Source of the DNA: Methylocystaceae bacterium
GTDB lineage: Bacteria > Pseudomonadota > Alphaproteobacteria > Rhizobiales > Beijerinckiaceae
Length of the DNA: 7,089 nucleotides
Reading direction: 5' to 3'
Assembly: GCA_003152255.1 (NCBI GenBank)
Contig: PLZT01000399.1
Location: 1 to 7,089 of the forward strand
The translations under genes were made by a program, and so were the position numbers. Within the stretch, counting starts at the first letter, position 1. Each line of letters opens with the position of its first letter. This document shows positions 1 to 5,622 of the stretch, piece by piece. Under the pieces are notes generated by a model. The model searched no databases. It was not told the DNA's origin and saw nothing but the letters and a program-made list of their open reading frames with translations.

Positions 1-828
1 TGGCGGTTGCTACATAAGACCGCAAGCTTGTCCATCACGGACGCCAAAGGCGGCAAAGTGCTCGTGCGCTGTCATGCCGGTTGCGATCAGCGCGACGTGA
101 TCGCCGCGCTTCGCTTGCGCGGTCTGTGGGACACCGACGGCGGCCTCGAAGGGCAGCCCCTGCGTCAGGACGATCGCCGGTGTTCCGCCAAGTCTGATCC
201 AGGCGACCTGAAGCGGACCGAGGCGGCGCTTGCGATTTGGCGAGCTTCGCAACCGGCTGATGGAACGTTGGTCGAAGCCTATCTGCGCTCGCGCGGGCTG
301 AAGGTTTTGCCGCCATCCGCTATCCGTTTCCATGGAGGACTGAAGCATCACTCGGGTGGCGTCTGGCCAGCAATGGTGGCGCTCGTGACGAATGGCGTTG
401 ACGACATGCCGCTTGCGATCCACCGCACCTTCCTCGCCCGCGACGGTCGCGGAAAGGCACCGGTCGACACCGCGAAGATGATGCTCGGGCCATGCCGAGG
501 CGGCGTGGTGCGCCTCGAGAAGCCAGGCGAGGTGCTGATGGTCGGCGAAGGAATTGAGACCTGTCTCGCCGCGATGCAGGCGACGGGACATGCCGCCTGG
601 GCCGCGCTCTCGACCTCGGGCCTGCGGGCTCTCGATTTGCCGCGCGATGTGCGCGACGTGATCGTGATCGCCGATGGCGACGATCCCGGCGAGGCGGCCG
701 CGCAAGATTGCGGTCGACGCTGGAAGCGCGAGGGTCGGCGGGTGCGCATTGCCCGCCCACCCCAAGGCATGGATTTCAATGACCTGCTCAAAGCCGGCGC
801 GCCTTCCACTGCTGAGGTGGCACGATGA
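1..828 (+). CDS. Toprim-domain primase (DUF7146-like), 5' partial
   Basis: The frame is open from the first base, so the gene starts upstream; a TTG at 7 is probably not the true start. Residues here are counted from that TTG. The protein begins inside a CHC2-like zinc-binding region: TASLSI, then RCHAGC (residues 21-26), the usual second half of the finger in prophage primases. The first half (CPAHxD) is not seen in the few codons available. A toprim fold follows at about 174-265, with the acidic glutamate in VGEGIET (E181) and the DxD motif in IADGDDPG (D223, D225). Toprim domains bind metal and catalyse nucleotidyl transfer in primases. The product probably makes RNA primers for replication of the element. 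The stop codon overlaps the start of the helicase gene by ATGA, so the two are likely translationally coupled. Family assignment is firm; activity is inferred. Confidence 0.87.
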   Translation, partial: WRLLHKTASLSITDAKGGKVLVRCHAGCDQRDVIAALRLRGLWDTDGGLEGQPLRQDDRRCSAKSDPGDLKRTEAALAIWRASQPADGTLVEAYLRSRGLKVLPPSAIRFHGGLKHHSGGVWPAMVALVTNGVDDMPLAIHRTFLARDGRGKAPVDTAKMMLGPCRGGVVRLEKPGEVLMVGEGIETCLAAMQATGHAAWAALSTSGLRALDLPRDVRDVIVIADGDDPGEAAAQDCGRRWKREGRRVRIARPPQGMDFNDLLKAGAPSTAEVAR

Positions 829-2201
829 GCTTGGATCACAATCTTGCCGACGGCAAAGACGCCATCGTCGGCATCATCGAAAAAGCAGAGGAAATTAATG
901 ATTCTTTGGTCACCGAGGACGCCGCAGCGCTTCAATTTGCGCGCCGCTATGTGGGCACCTTGCGGTTCTGTCATTCTCGCGGGAAGTGGTTTCTCTGGAC
1001 TGGCGCTTACTGGAAGATCGACGACTATGGAGTCGCCTACACCCATTGCCGCGAAATCGCGCGCGAGTTGGCCGAAGCCGAGGAGGATCGCGTTCGCGTG
1101 AGCGCAGGAAAGTCAGCGTTCGTCAACGGTGTCGAACGCTTCTGCACTAAGGACAAAAGGTTTGCCGTTACGGCATCAAATTTCGACACCGATCCGTTTC
1201 TCCTCGGCACTCCGGACGGCACCATCGATCTGAAGACGGGCGAATGCCGGAACGCGACGCCGGAAGAAGGCATCAGCATGATCACGGCAGTCGCTTCCGA
1301 CTTCGTGGCGGGACATCCGCGCTGGACTTCCTTTCTTCAAGAAGCAACGGGCGGCGACACGGGGCTTATTCGCTTCCTCCAGCAATGGTGCGGCTACTGT
1401 CTGACCGGGTCAATCCGCGAGCACGCCTTGCTGTTCATTTACGGCCCTGGCGGAAACGGAAAGAGCGTCTTCATCAACGTCATTTCCGAAATTCTGGGCG
1501 ATTACGCCAAGGTCGCCGCCATGGACACGTTTACGGCCTCGAAGAACGAGCGCCATTCCACCGATCTCGCCAAATTGTGCGGCGCACGGCTCGTTACGGC
1601 GTCGGAGACCGAGGAAAATAAGTCATGGGCTGAAGCGCGGATCAAGCAATTGACCGGCGGCGACGCGATCTCTGCGCGGTTTATGCGTCAGGATTACTTC
1701 GAGTATAGGCCGTCCTTTAAGCTCACTATCGTGGGCAACCATCAGCCCGCTCTTCAGAATGTGGATGATGCGATGCGCCGCAGGTTGAACCTCGTCGGCT
1801 TCAACCACAAGCCTAAACATCCGGATAAGCAACTCGAGGAGAAACTTCGCGCCGAATCGCCTGCGATCCTGGCGTGGATGATTGCTGGCTGCCGGGATTG
1901 GCTGGAGAACGGATTGGCGCGGCCGCAATCCGTGATAGCGGCGACCGAAACCTACTTTTCCGAGCAGGATGTCATCGGTCAATGGCTTGAGGAGATGTGT
2001 GATGTCCGCCTGAATGACAGGTCGTATATCGAAAGCGTTGCGGACCTCTATTCATCCTGGACAAAATTCGCCGCAGAAAACGACGAGTCGGCCATGTCGA
2101 CAAAGAAATTTTCGTCTCGGATGGCCGCGCGAGGATTCGTCAAACACCGGACAGACCGGGTGCGCTCTCTGGTAGGCCTTAAGCTGAAGCGGTGTGTTTA
2201 A
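825..2201 (+). CDS. Phage/plasmid replicative helicase, D5/P4 family (SF3)
   Basis: This 458-residue protein matches the C-terminal half of P4 alpha-type primase-helicases. An N-terminal D5_N-like region (about 30-190) precedes a superfamily 3 AAA+ core: Walker A GPGGNGKSVF (207-216), a Walker B region GARLVTASETEE (253-264), motif C with the sensor asparagine in TIVGNHQP (301-308, N305), and arginine-finger candidates in DAMRRRLNLVGF (315-326). A winged-helix-like C-terminal part follows (about 375-458). No archaeo-eukaryotic primase domain is present, so priming is probably supplied by the toprim protein encoded just upstream, with which it overlaps by 4 bases. A GAGG Shine-Dalgarno at 814-817, 7 bases from the ATG, supports the start. 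It probably unwinds the origin and drives fork movement. The inverted TGACRG repeats starting 12 bases after its stop are a likely binding site. Confidence 0.93.
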   Translation: MSLDHNLADGKDAIVGIIEKAEEINDSLVTEDAAALQFARRYVGTLRFCHSRGKWFLWTGAYWKIDDYGVAYTHCREIARELAEAEEDRVRVSAGKSAFVNGVERFCTKDKRFAVTASNFDTDPFLLGTPDGTIDLKTGECRNATPEEGISMITAVASDFVAGHPRWTSFLQEATGGDTGLIRFLQQWCGYCLTGSIREHALLFIYGPGGNGKSVFINVISEILGDYAKVAAMDTFTASKNERHSTDLAKLCGARLVTASETEENKSWAEARIKQLTGGDAISARFMRQDYFEYRPSFKLTIVGNHQPALQNVDDAMRRRLNLVGFNHKPKHPDKQLEEKLRAESPAILAWMIAGCRDWLENGLARPQSVIAATETYFSEQDVIGQWLEEMCDVRLNDRSYIESVADLYSSWTKFAAENDESAMSTKKFSSRMAARGFVKHRTDRVRSLVGLKLKRCV

Positions 2202-2212
2202 TGGTCGCGAGC

Positions 2213-2316
2213 ATGACGGATGACAGATCGTGACAGATAATCGCATTATCGCCCTATACGCGCGCACCCGTTGGGCGGCTTTAAGGAAAAAACCGTCATG
2301 ATCTGTCATCCGTCAT
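2213..2316. repeat. Inverted repeat with TGAC(A/G)G units, candidate replication origin
   Basis: The left arm at 2213-2229 and the right arm at 2300-2316 are perfect 17-bp reverse complements. The match continues inward at 5 of 7 positions (2230-2236 against 2293-2299). Each arm contains three copies of a short unit TGAC(A/G)G(A/T). On the left they begin at 2214, 2221 and 2231; the right arm has the same 7- and 10-base spacing on the other strand. The 63-base spacer between the perfect arms is too long for an intrinsic terminator loop. It contains an AT-rich stretch at 2281-2292. P4-type helicases bind short iterons arranged in both orientations at the origin, and this repeat lies directly behind a helicase gene of that family. 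An origin is therefore the best guess, but function is inferred. Binding by a repressor is the main alternative. Confidence 0.55.
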
Positions 2317-2467
2317 CGCGAATGAGGAGACGCCACTTGACGATGTAGATCGTCTCACTTTGCGCTGAGGCCCCATGCCCCTTGCTGGAACAGCCGTAGA
2401 CGAAAATATCCATGACGCCGTAGGCGCTTCGCCAGTCCTTAAATGTCGACGTGTCGTCAACCTGATC

Positions 2468-2473
2468 GAGGAG
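2468..2473 (+). promoter_or_regulatory. Shine-Dalgarno site fixing the terminase small subunit start
   Basis: GAGGAG lies 6 bases before the ATG at 2480. It decides the start against an in-frame ATG at 2375, which would add 35 residues unlike the family and has no comparable site. Confidence 0.75.
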
Positions 2474-2479
2474 CTACCG

Positions 2480-3058
2480 ATGACTAAACACAAGCTCACG
2501 CCGCGCCAAACGCGCTTTTGCGAGGAATACGTCAAAGACCTGAATGCAAGCGCCGCTTATCGTAGGTCGGGTTATTCCGCGACGGGTCACGCCGCCGAGG
2601 CCAATGCCGCGAGATTGTTGAGAAATGCTGAGGTTGCCGCTGCAATCGCCGCCGCTATGGTTGAACGTTCGCATCGCACCGAGGTTTCGGCAGACCGCGT
2701 CATCGCCGAACTCGCCAAGGTGGCATTCGCCGACCCGCGCAAATTGTTCGACGCGAACGGAGTGCTAAAGCCCCTCGACCAGATCGACGACGACACGCGA
2801 GCCGCGCTGGTCATCGAAGTCACCCAAGGGACCGACGCCGACGGCAACCCGACATTCGCCCGCAAGGTGAAGTTCGCCGACAAGCTCGTCGCGCTCGATA
2901 AGCTGGCACGCCATCTTGGGCTTTTCGTCGATAAGGTGAAAATCAGCGGCGACGCTGAGAGCCCGATCATGGTGATGATCCAGCGCATCAACAGCCAAGG
3001 CTCATCGATCCGACCTGTTATCGAAGGCGTGGTCGAGGAATACGGTCGGGCGGCGTAA
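2480..3058 (+). CDS. Terminase small subunit (Terminase_2 / XtmA-like)
   Basis: The 192-residue product opens with LTPRQTRFCEEYVKDLNAS (6-24), followed by AYRRSGY and ANAARLLRNAEVAAAI (41-56). This is the helix-turn-helix DNA-binding region that defines the Terminase_2 family. A central region (70-130) leads to KFADKLVALDKLARHLGLF (131-149), another family signature. Small terminase subunits recognise the packaging site (cos or pac) on phage DNA and hand it to the large subunit, the ATPase-nuclease. In normal phages the large subunit gene follows directly; here the next plus-strand gene is a lipoprotein. That leaves a lone small subunit, as in PICI-type satellites, which use their own small subunit to redirect a helper phage's packaging machine. 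Family assignment is strong; the satellite role is inferred. Confidence 0.9.
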   Translation: MTKHKLTPRQTRFCEEYVKDLNASAAYRRSGYSATGHAAEANAARLLRNAEVAAAIAAAMVERSHRTEVSADRVIAELAKVAFADPRKLFDANGVLKPLDQIDDDTRAALVIEVTQGTDADGNPTFARKVKFADKLVALDKLARHLGLFVDKVKISGDAESPIMVMIQRINSQGSSIRPVIEGVVEEYGRAA

Positions 3059-3103
3059 GCTCTTCTCTCTGGCCAGACGGCGCTTCGCCCTTCGGCTCTC
3101 CGC

Positions 3104-3181
3104 CCGCGAAGGCTTGTGATATTCCGGCCTTCGCGGAATTGTTGGTGTCGGATGTTCACCAATTGATGTGCTACAACAATT
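3104..3181. repeat. Cluster of inverted repeats downstream of the terminase small subunit gene
   Basis: This non-coding stretch holds a 10-bp perfect inverted repeat, CCGCGAAGGC at 3104-3113 and GCCTTCGCGG at 3127-3136 with a 13-base loop. A second pair follows at once, AATTGTTG at 3137-3144 and CAACAATT at 3174-3181. A third, TTGGTG at 3142-3147 with CACCAA at 3157-3162, overlaps the second and would exclude it. A U-tract is absent after the GC-rich stem, so it is not a standard intrinsic terminator. It may end or attenuate transcription after the terminase gene, form a structured RNA, or be a DNA recognition site for the packaging protein. None of these is shown by the sequence alone. Confidence 0.45.
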
Positions 3182-3273
3182 CGCTTCTGAATGCCTCAGC
3201 CTCATTGATTTAGCCGAGTCACTCTCCGGCGCGAGCCTAATAGATGCTTTTTTTGAAAGGATTTTGCGCTGTG

Positions 3274-3705
3274 ATGAAAAGACCCGCTGTTGCCTTCGCC
3301 CTGGTAATTGCCGCCGGCCAGATCGCGGGCTGTGCTCATGTTCGCCCCGAGGATTTGACCGCGTGGGAAGGCCAGCCCGTCGAGCTTCTCGACAAGCAGC
3401 CCATCTTTCTCACGATGCACTTAGTTCGCACCGTCACAGCTGATGGAACAGAAATCCGGAATTATGTGAACGGCGCTGCTGTCGGGTCGTGTGATGGCGG
3501 CGGCACTGTTGCAAGAGGCGGCTTCGTCAATTCAGCGACCTATAGTCAATTCTCGTCATGCATCGCACGCTTTGCCGCCTGCAATAATATTTTCTACATC
3601 AAGGATGGCCACGTGCTGCGGTATTCACCAATCGGAACGGGCGGCGCTCGCTGCTACACGAACGAAGCCAATACCCCGAATTTCTCGGGTGCCGCGAACA
3701 TATAA
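3274..3705 (+). CDS. Small prophage-type lipoprotein of unknown function
   Basis: The 143-residue product starts MKRPAVAFALVIAAG and has a lipobox I-A-G-C with the lipidated cysteine at residue 20, so it is predicted to be exported and anchored in a membrane by a lipid. The mature part has four further cysteines (C73, C96, C103, C127) that could form disulfides in the periplasm, and a conserved-looking stretch from W31 to N67. Start choice: GAAAGGA at 3255-3261 is 9 bases from a GTG at 3271 and 12 from the ATG at 3274; an earlier in-frame ATG at 3244 lies before this site and would spoil the signal peptide. Similar small lipoproteins recur in alphaproteobacterial prophages, from memory, but no function is assigned. 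It sits alone between the terminase gene and the minus-strand block, like a moron gene, and might alter the host surface. Confidence 0.8.
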   Translation: MKRPAVAFALVIAAGQIAGCAHVRPEDLTAWEGQPVELLDKQPIFLTMHLVRTVTADGTEIRNYVNGAAVGSCDGGGTVARGGFVNSATYSQFSSCIARFAACNNIFYIKDGHVLRYSPIGTGGARCYTNEANTPNFSGAANI

Positions 3706-3863
3706 GGGGAGGGGCGCGCACTTGTCCGGCTAGTGGTTAAAATCTGACACTTGGAACACCGGCTTAGGCATTGAAAGGGAGGCCGTAGGAGGCAGCAATG
3801 CGTCAACGGACGTGGGGTTCGTTCAGCAAGCAAGCGTCTTTGGTCGGCAGCAGCCCCTAACGC
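3706..3863. other. Junction between converging gene blocks; possible insertion sequence remnant
   Basis: The 158 bases between the two converging blocks encode no recognisable gene. They read like the leader of an insertion sequence: a TGACAC-containing stretch at about 3747-3752, then a very strong Shine-Dalgarno site (TAGGAGG, 3786-3792) in front of the short ORF described separately. I could not match it to a named element, and no second end or target duplication was found. No convincing terminator hairpin was seen for either converging gene. Confidence 0.25.
3798..3860 (+). pseudogene. 20-codon ORF with strong ribosome binding site; truncated gene start or tiny peptide
   Basis: ATG at 3798 follows TAGGAGG (3786-3792) by 5 bases, the best Shine-Dalgarno in the window. 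It encodes only 20 residues, beginning MRQRTWGSFSKQ, before TAA at 3858-3860. The basic start and abrupt end fit the first codons of a truncated gene, for example a transposase, better than a conserved peptide. The ORF ends 3 bases before the stop codon of the minus-strand HEPN-like gene. The product is not recognised. Confidence 0.3.
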
Positions 3864-5090
3864 TCAGGCGTAGAACGCGAATTGATCAAGCGTAAGCAAT
3901 GCCTGCAAAGCTCGCGCCTGGGTGTAGTGTTCGGCTTTTGCTCGCCCGTGACCAACTGCGTTCCTGGCTGCGCTTTGTTGATTCGCGCCGGCGTCGAAAT
4001 CCGCATAAGTGTAATGTTTGAGATAGTGGGCGAACTCCGTCGGGAAGAATAGCGTGTCCTTTCCTCCCGCCATCTTGGTGGCGGTGTCGACAGTGAAATC
4101 CAAGAGCTTAGCGATCTTGCGAGGCCGTTGTCCGGTCGCGGCGAAACAGGCCTCGACGATAATGCCCTCAATCTCGGTCAGCACGACTTTCAGACACGCT
4201 ACCCAGTCGCTTTCCTTGTAGGCTTTCACGCCAGAGCGAAGGATCGCCTCTTTTTCCTTGAAGTGAGGCTTTGACATCCAGCGGTCGAACATTTGATCCA
4301 GACGTTCGCTGGTGAACTTGGCTGCAAGCGCGGCCTCCGCAACATCCAGTGGAAACCCGGACTCGCAGGCGCTGCTCAGAGCTTTGAACTCCCCAGTCAT
4401 AATCTCGATGAAGGGAAACCAACCGGCGGCGACAACACGTGTGAACACCGCTTCATCCGCCAGAACCGCGTAGAGCCCGGCGTAGCGCATCTTCCGATAT
4501 AGGGTACCTAGAACGCGCTTTGCATCCACAATGTTAAGGCAACCGTCGGGGTTGAAGTCGAAGAAGAGACCGAACCGAAACCCTTCTCGGAAGAGAACAA
4601 TGATCCGGTCCTCGGTCGTTATATCCACCAGCGGAAACCACATGCCGGTTAAGTCAGCGAAGTCGTTCTCGAAGAGCACTGCGCCAGCGAGCACGCTTCG
4701 TTTCAAACGCGCCTCCGCCATGACTGCTGCCGAGTCGATCCACAGTTCCCCGGTGTTGTCCGGCTTCATCACCAAGAGAATCGTGCTAGCGCGGTCAAGG
4801 GCCGGACATTCTCCAACACGCTGGGCGCAGTGGTTGATTGCCGAGATGAGGTTTGGTGCCACTCGATGAAACAGCGCTTGGTCTGAGGTCATTGAGCCGC
4901 GAATCCATACCTTAATGGAGGAAGTCCCAGGCAATGCCGCTTCGGCGGACACTCCACGAAGGTTTGCGTCGCGCAGGATGATGGGCTTGCCAACGTTGCC
5001 CGCCAGCACGGCCGGCCTTGAGGTGGTCGGATCCGCCCTTGTCTCGCTCACTTCATGCTCATCAGGAATAGTCATGTCTGTTTGTAGCAC
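3864..5090 (-). CDS. HEPN-like protein, candidate antiviral ribonuclease
   Basis: From a GTG at 5090 the product has 408 residues; an ATG at 5075 gives 403. Neither has a clear Shine-Dalgarno, so the start is open. The first 55 residues look disordered. The middle (about 60-235) has alternating strands and helices, including FREGFRFGLFFDFNPDG (167-183), and is not recognised. The C-terminal third (about 250-408) is helical and ends ARNAVGHGRA (375-384), then ALQALLTLDQFAFYA. R376, N377 and H381 form the R-x4-H motif with a polar residue after R, the catalytic signature of HEPN RNases found in abortive-infection proteins, toxins and CRISPR effectors. The N-terminal part may sense infection and release the RNase. 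There is no membrane segment and no partner gene of toxin-antitoxin type next to it. Position among cargo genes of a phage-like element supports a defence role; this is inference. Confidence 0.65.
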   Translation of the reverse strand: MLQTDMTIPDEHEVSETRADPTTSRPAVLAGNVGKPIILRDANLRGVSAEAALPGTSSIKVWIRGSMTSDQALFHRVAPNLISAINHCAQRVGECPALDRASTILLVMKPDNTGELWIDSAAVMAEARLKRSVLAGAVLFENDFADLTGMWFPLVDITTEDRIIVLFREGFRFGLFFDFNPDGCLNIVDAKRVLGTLYRKMRYAGLYAVLADEAVFTRVVAAGWFPFIEIMTGEFKALSSACESGFPLDVAEAALAAKFTSERLDQMFDRWMSKPHFKEKEAILRSGVKAYKESDWVACLKVVLTEIEGIIVEACFAATGQRPRKIAKLLDFTVDTATKMAGGKDTLFFPTEFAHYLKHYTYADFDAGANQQSAARNAVGHGRAKAEHYTQARALQALLTLDQFAFYA

Positions 5091-5113
5091 GGCTGGCCCG
5101 CACGAAGCGACGC

Positions 5114-5139
5114 ACTATAGCTGCCGTGTCGCGAGACGG
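5114..5139 (-). promoter_or_regulatory. Candidate promoter with palindromic operator before the HEPN-like gene
   Basis: On the minus strand TATAGT (5119 to 5114) resembles a -10 box and lies 23 bases before the GTG start. Just upstream of it, at 5124-5139, is a 16-bp near-palindrome centred on TCGCGA with one mismatched pair. A good -35 hexamer at the right spacing was not found. The position of the palindrome, in the -10/-35 spacer, would suit a repressor. Confidence 0.25.
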
Positions 5140-5213
5140 TTTCAGTTTTGGTCGCAGTCAAGACGCTCTAGACGGGCATCGAGCGTTAGATTAGAAGGGC
5201 AGGCCGAAGTGAC

Positions 5214-5558
5214 TTAATTGCCGTCCTCCTCGTCGTTGTCCATCTGTAAAATCTCGCTGTTGAGGCGAGCTATTTCATTAAACAACCGCGCCGCCTCGCT
5301 CGCCGCTGGCTCCCGATCGCCTTTGGCCTTCTGCTCGTCCTCCTCGGGCAGGAACAGATACTCGTTTCGCGTCCGCTCCCACGCCTCGTCCCAACTCAGG
5401 CCAGCACCTTGGAATGCGTCCATGTCCCTCGCCGTCAGCGTCGCCGCCGTCTGTAGCTCCTGCTCCAGTATCCCCGCGTCATCGAGCTCCATGAACATGT
5501 CCGGTCGAAACTCTTTCCAGTGGGCTCTCGCTTGCTCCACCCAATTTTGAAGGTTCAT
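5214..5558 (-). CDS. Small acidic prophage-type protein, unknown function
   Basis: The product has 114 residues. The start is fixed by AAGGAA (5570 to 5565), 6 bases before the ATG at 5558; a longer open frame continues upstream into the protease gene but lacks such a site and reads as random, arginine- and serine-rich protein. The N-terminus MNLQNWVEQARAHWKEF is amphipathic. The middle has LEQELQTAATLTARDMDAF (31-49) and a W-D-E-A-W motif (56-60) followed by YLFLPEED (67-74). The end is strongly acidic (DNDEEDGN). It is soluble, mostly helical, with no catalytic motif. From memory, similar short proteins recur in rhizobial prophages, but I know of no function. It lies 64 bases downstream of the protease gene on the same strand and may be transcribed with it. 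Confidence 0.75.
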   Translation of the reverse strand: MNLQNWVEQARAHWKEFRPDMFMELDDAGILEQELQTAATLTARDMDAFQGAGLSWDEAWERTRNEYLFLPEEDEQKAKGDREPAASEAARLFNEIARLNSEILQMDNDEEDGN

Positions 5559-5577
5559 TTGTCGTTCCTTTTGGTGC

Positions 5578-5598
5578 AGCGTGCCGCTCGCGGACGCT
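5578..5598 (-). repeat. Inverted repeat between the protease and 114-residue protein genes
   Basis: A 9-bp stem with one bulged base and a 2-base loop (arms 5578-5587 and 5590-5598) fills the short gap between the two minus-strand genes. No U-run follows on the transcribed strand. It could partly end or slow transcription from the protease gene, or protect the processed mRNA; this is not shown. Confidence 0.3.
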
Positions 5599-5622
5599 GT
5601 GAGCGCGCCGGACGGCGGGGCT

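Noticed and set aside
348..1046. Minus-strand open frame of 232 codons across the primase and helicase genes
   Set aside because: It spans the junction of two genes with clear conserved motifs and has no recognisable domain.
2201..2233. 10-codon ORF starting on the last base of the helicase stop codon
   Set aside because: It has no ribosome binding site and is explained by the repeat units it runs through.
2339..2354. 16-bp perfect inverted repeat (6-bp arms, 4-base spacer) upstream of the terminase gene
   Set aside because: Could be an operator, but arms this short occur by chance and no promoter could be placed with confidence beside it.
2375..2479. N-terminal extension of the terminase small subunit from an upstream ATG
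   Set aside because: The 35 extra residues do not resemble the family, and the strong GAGGAG site with correct spacing points to the ATG at 2480.
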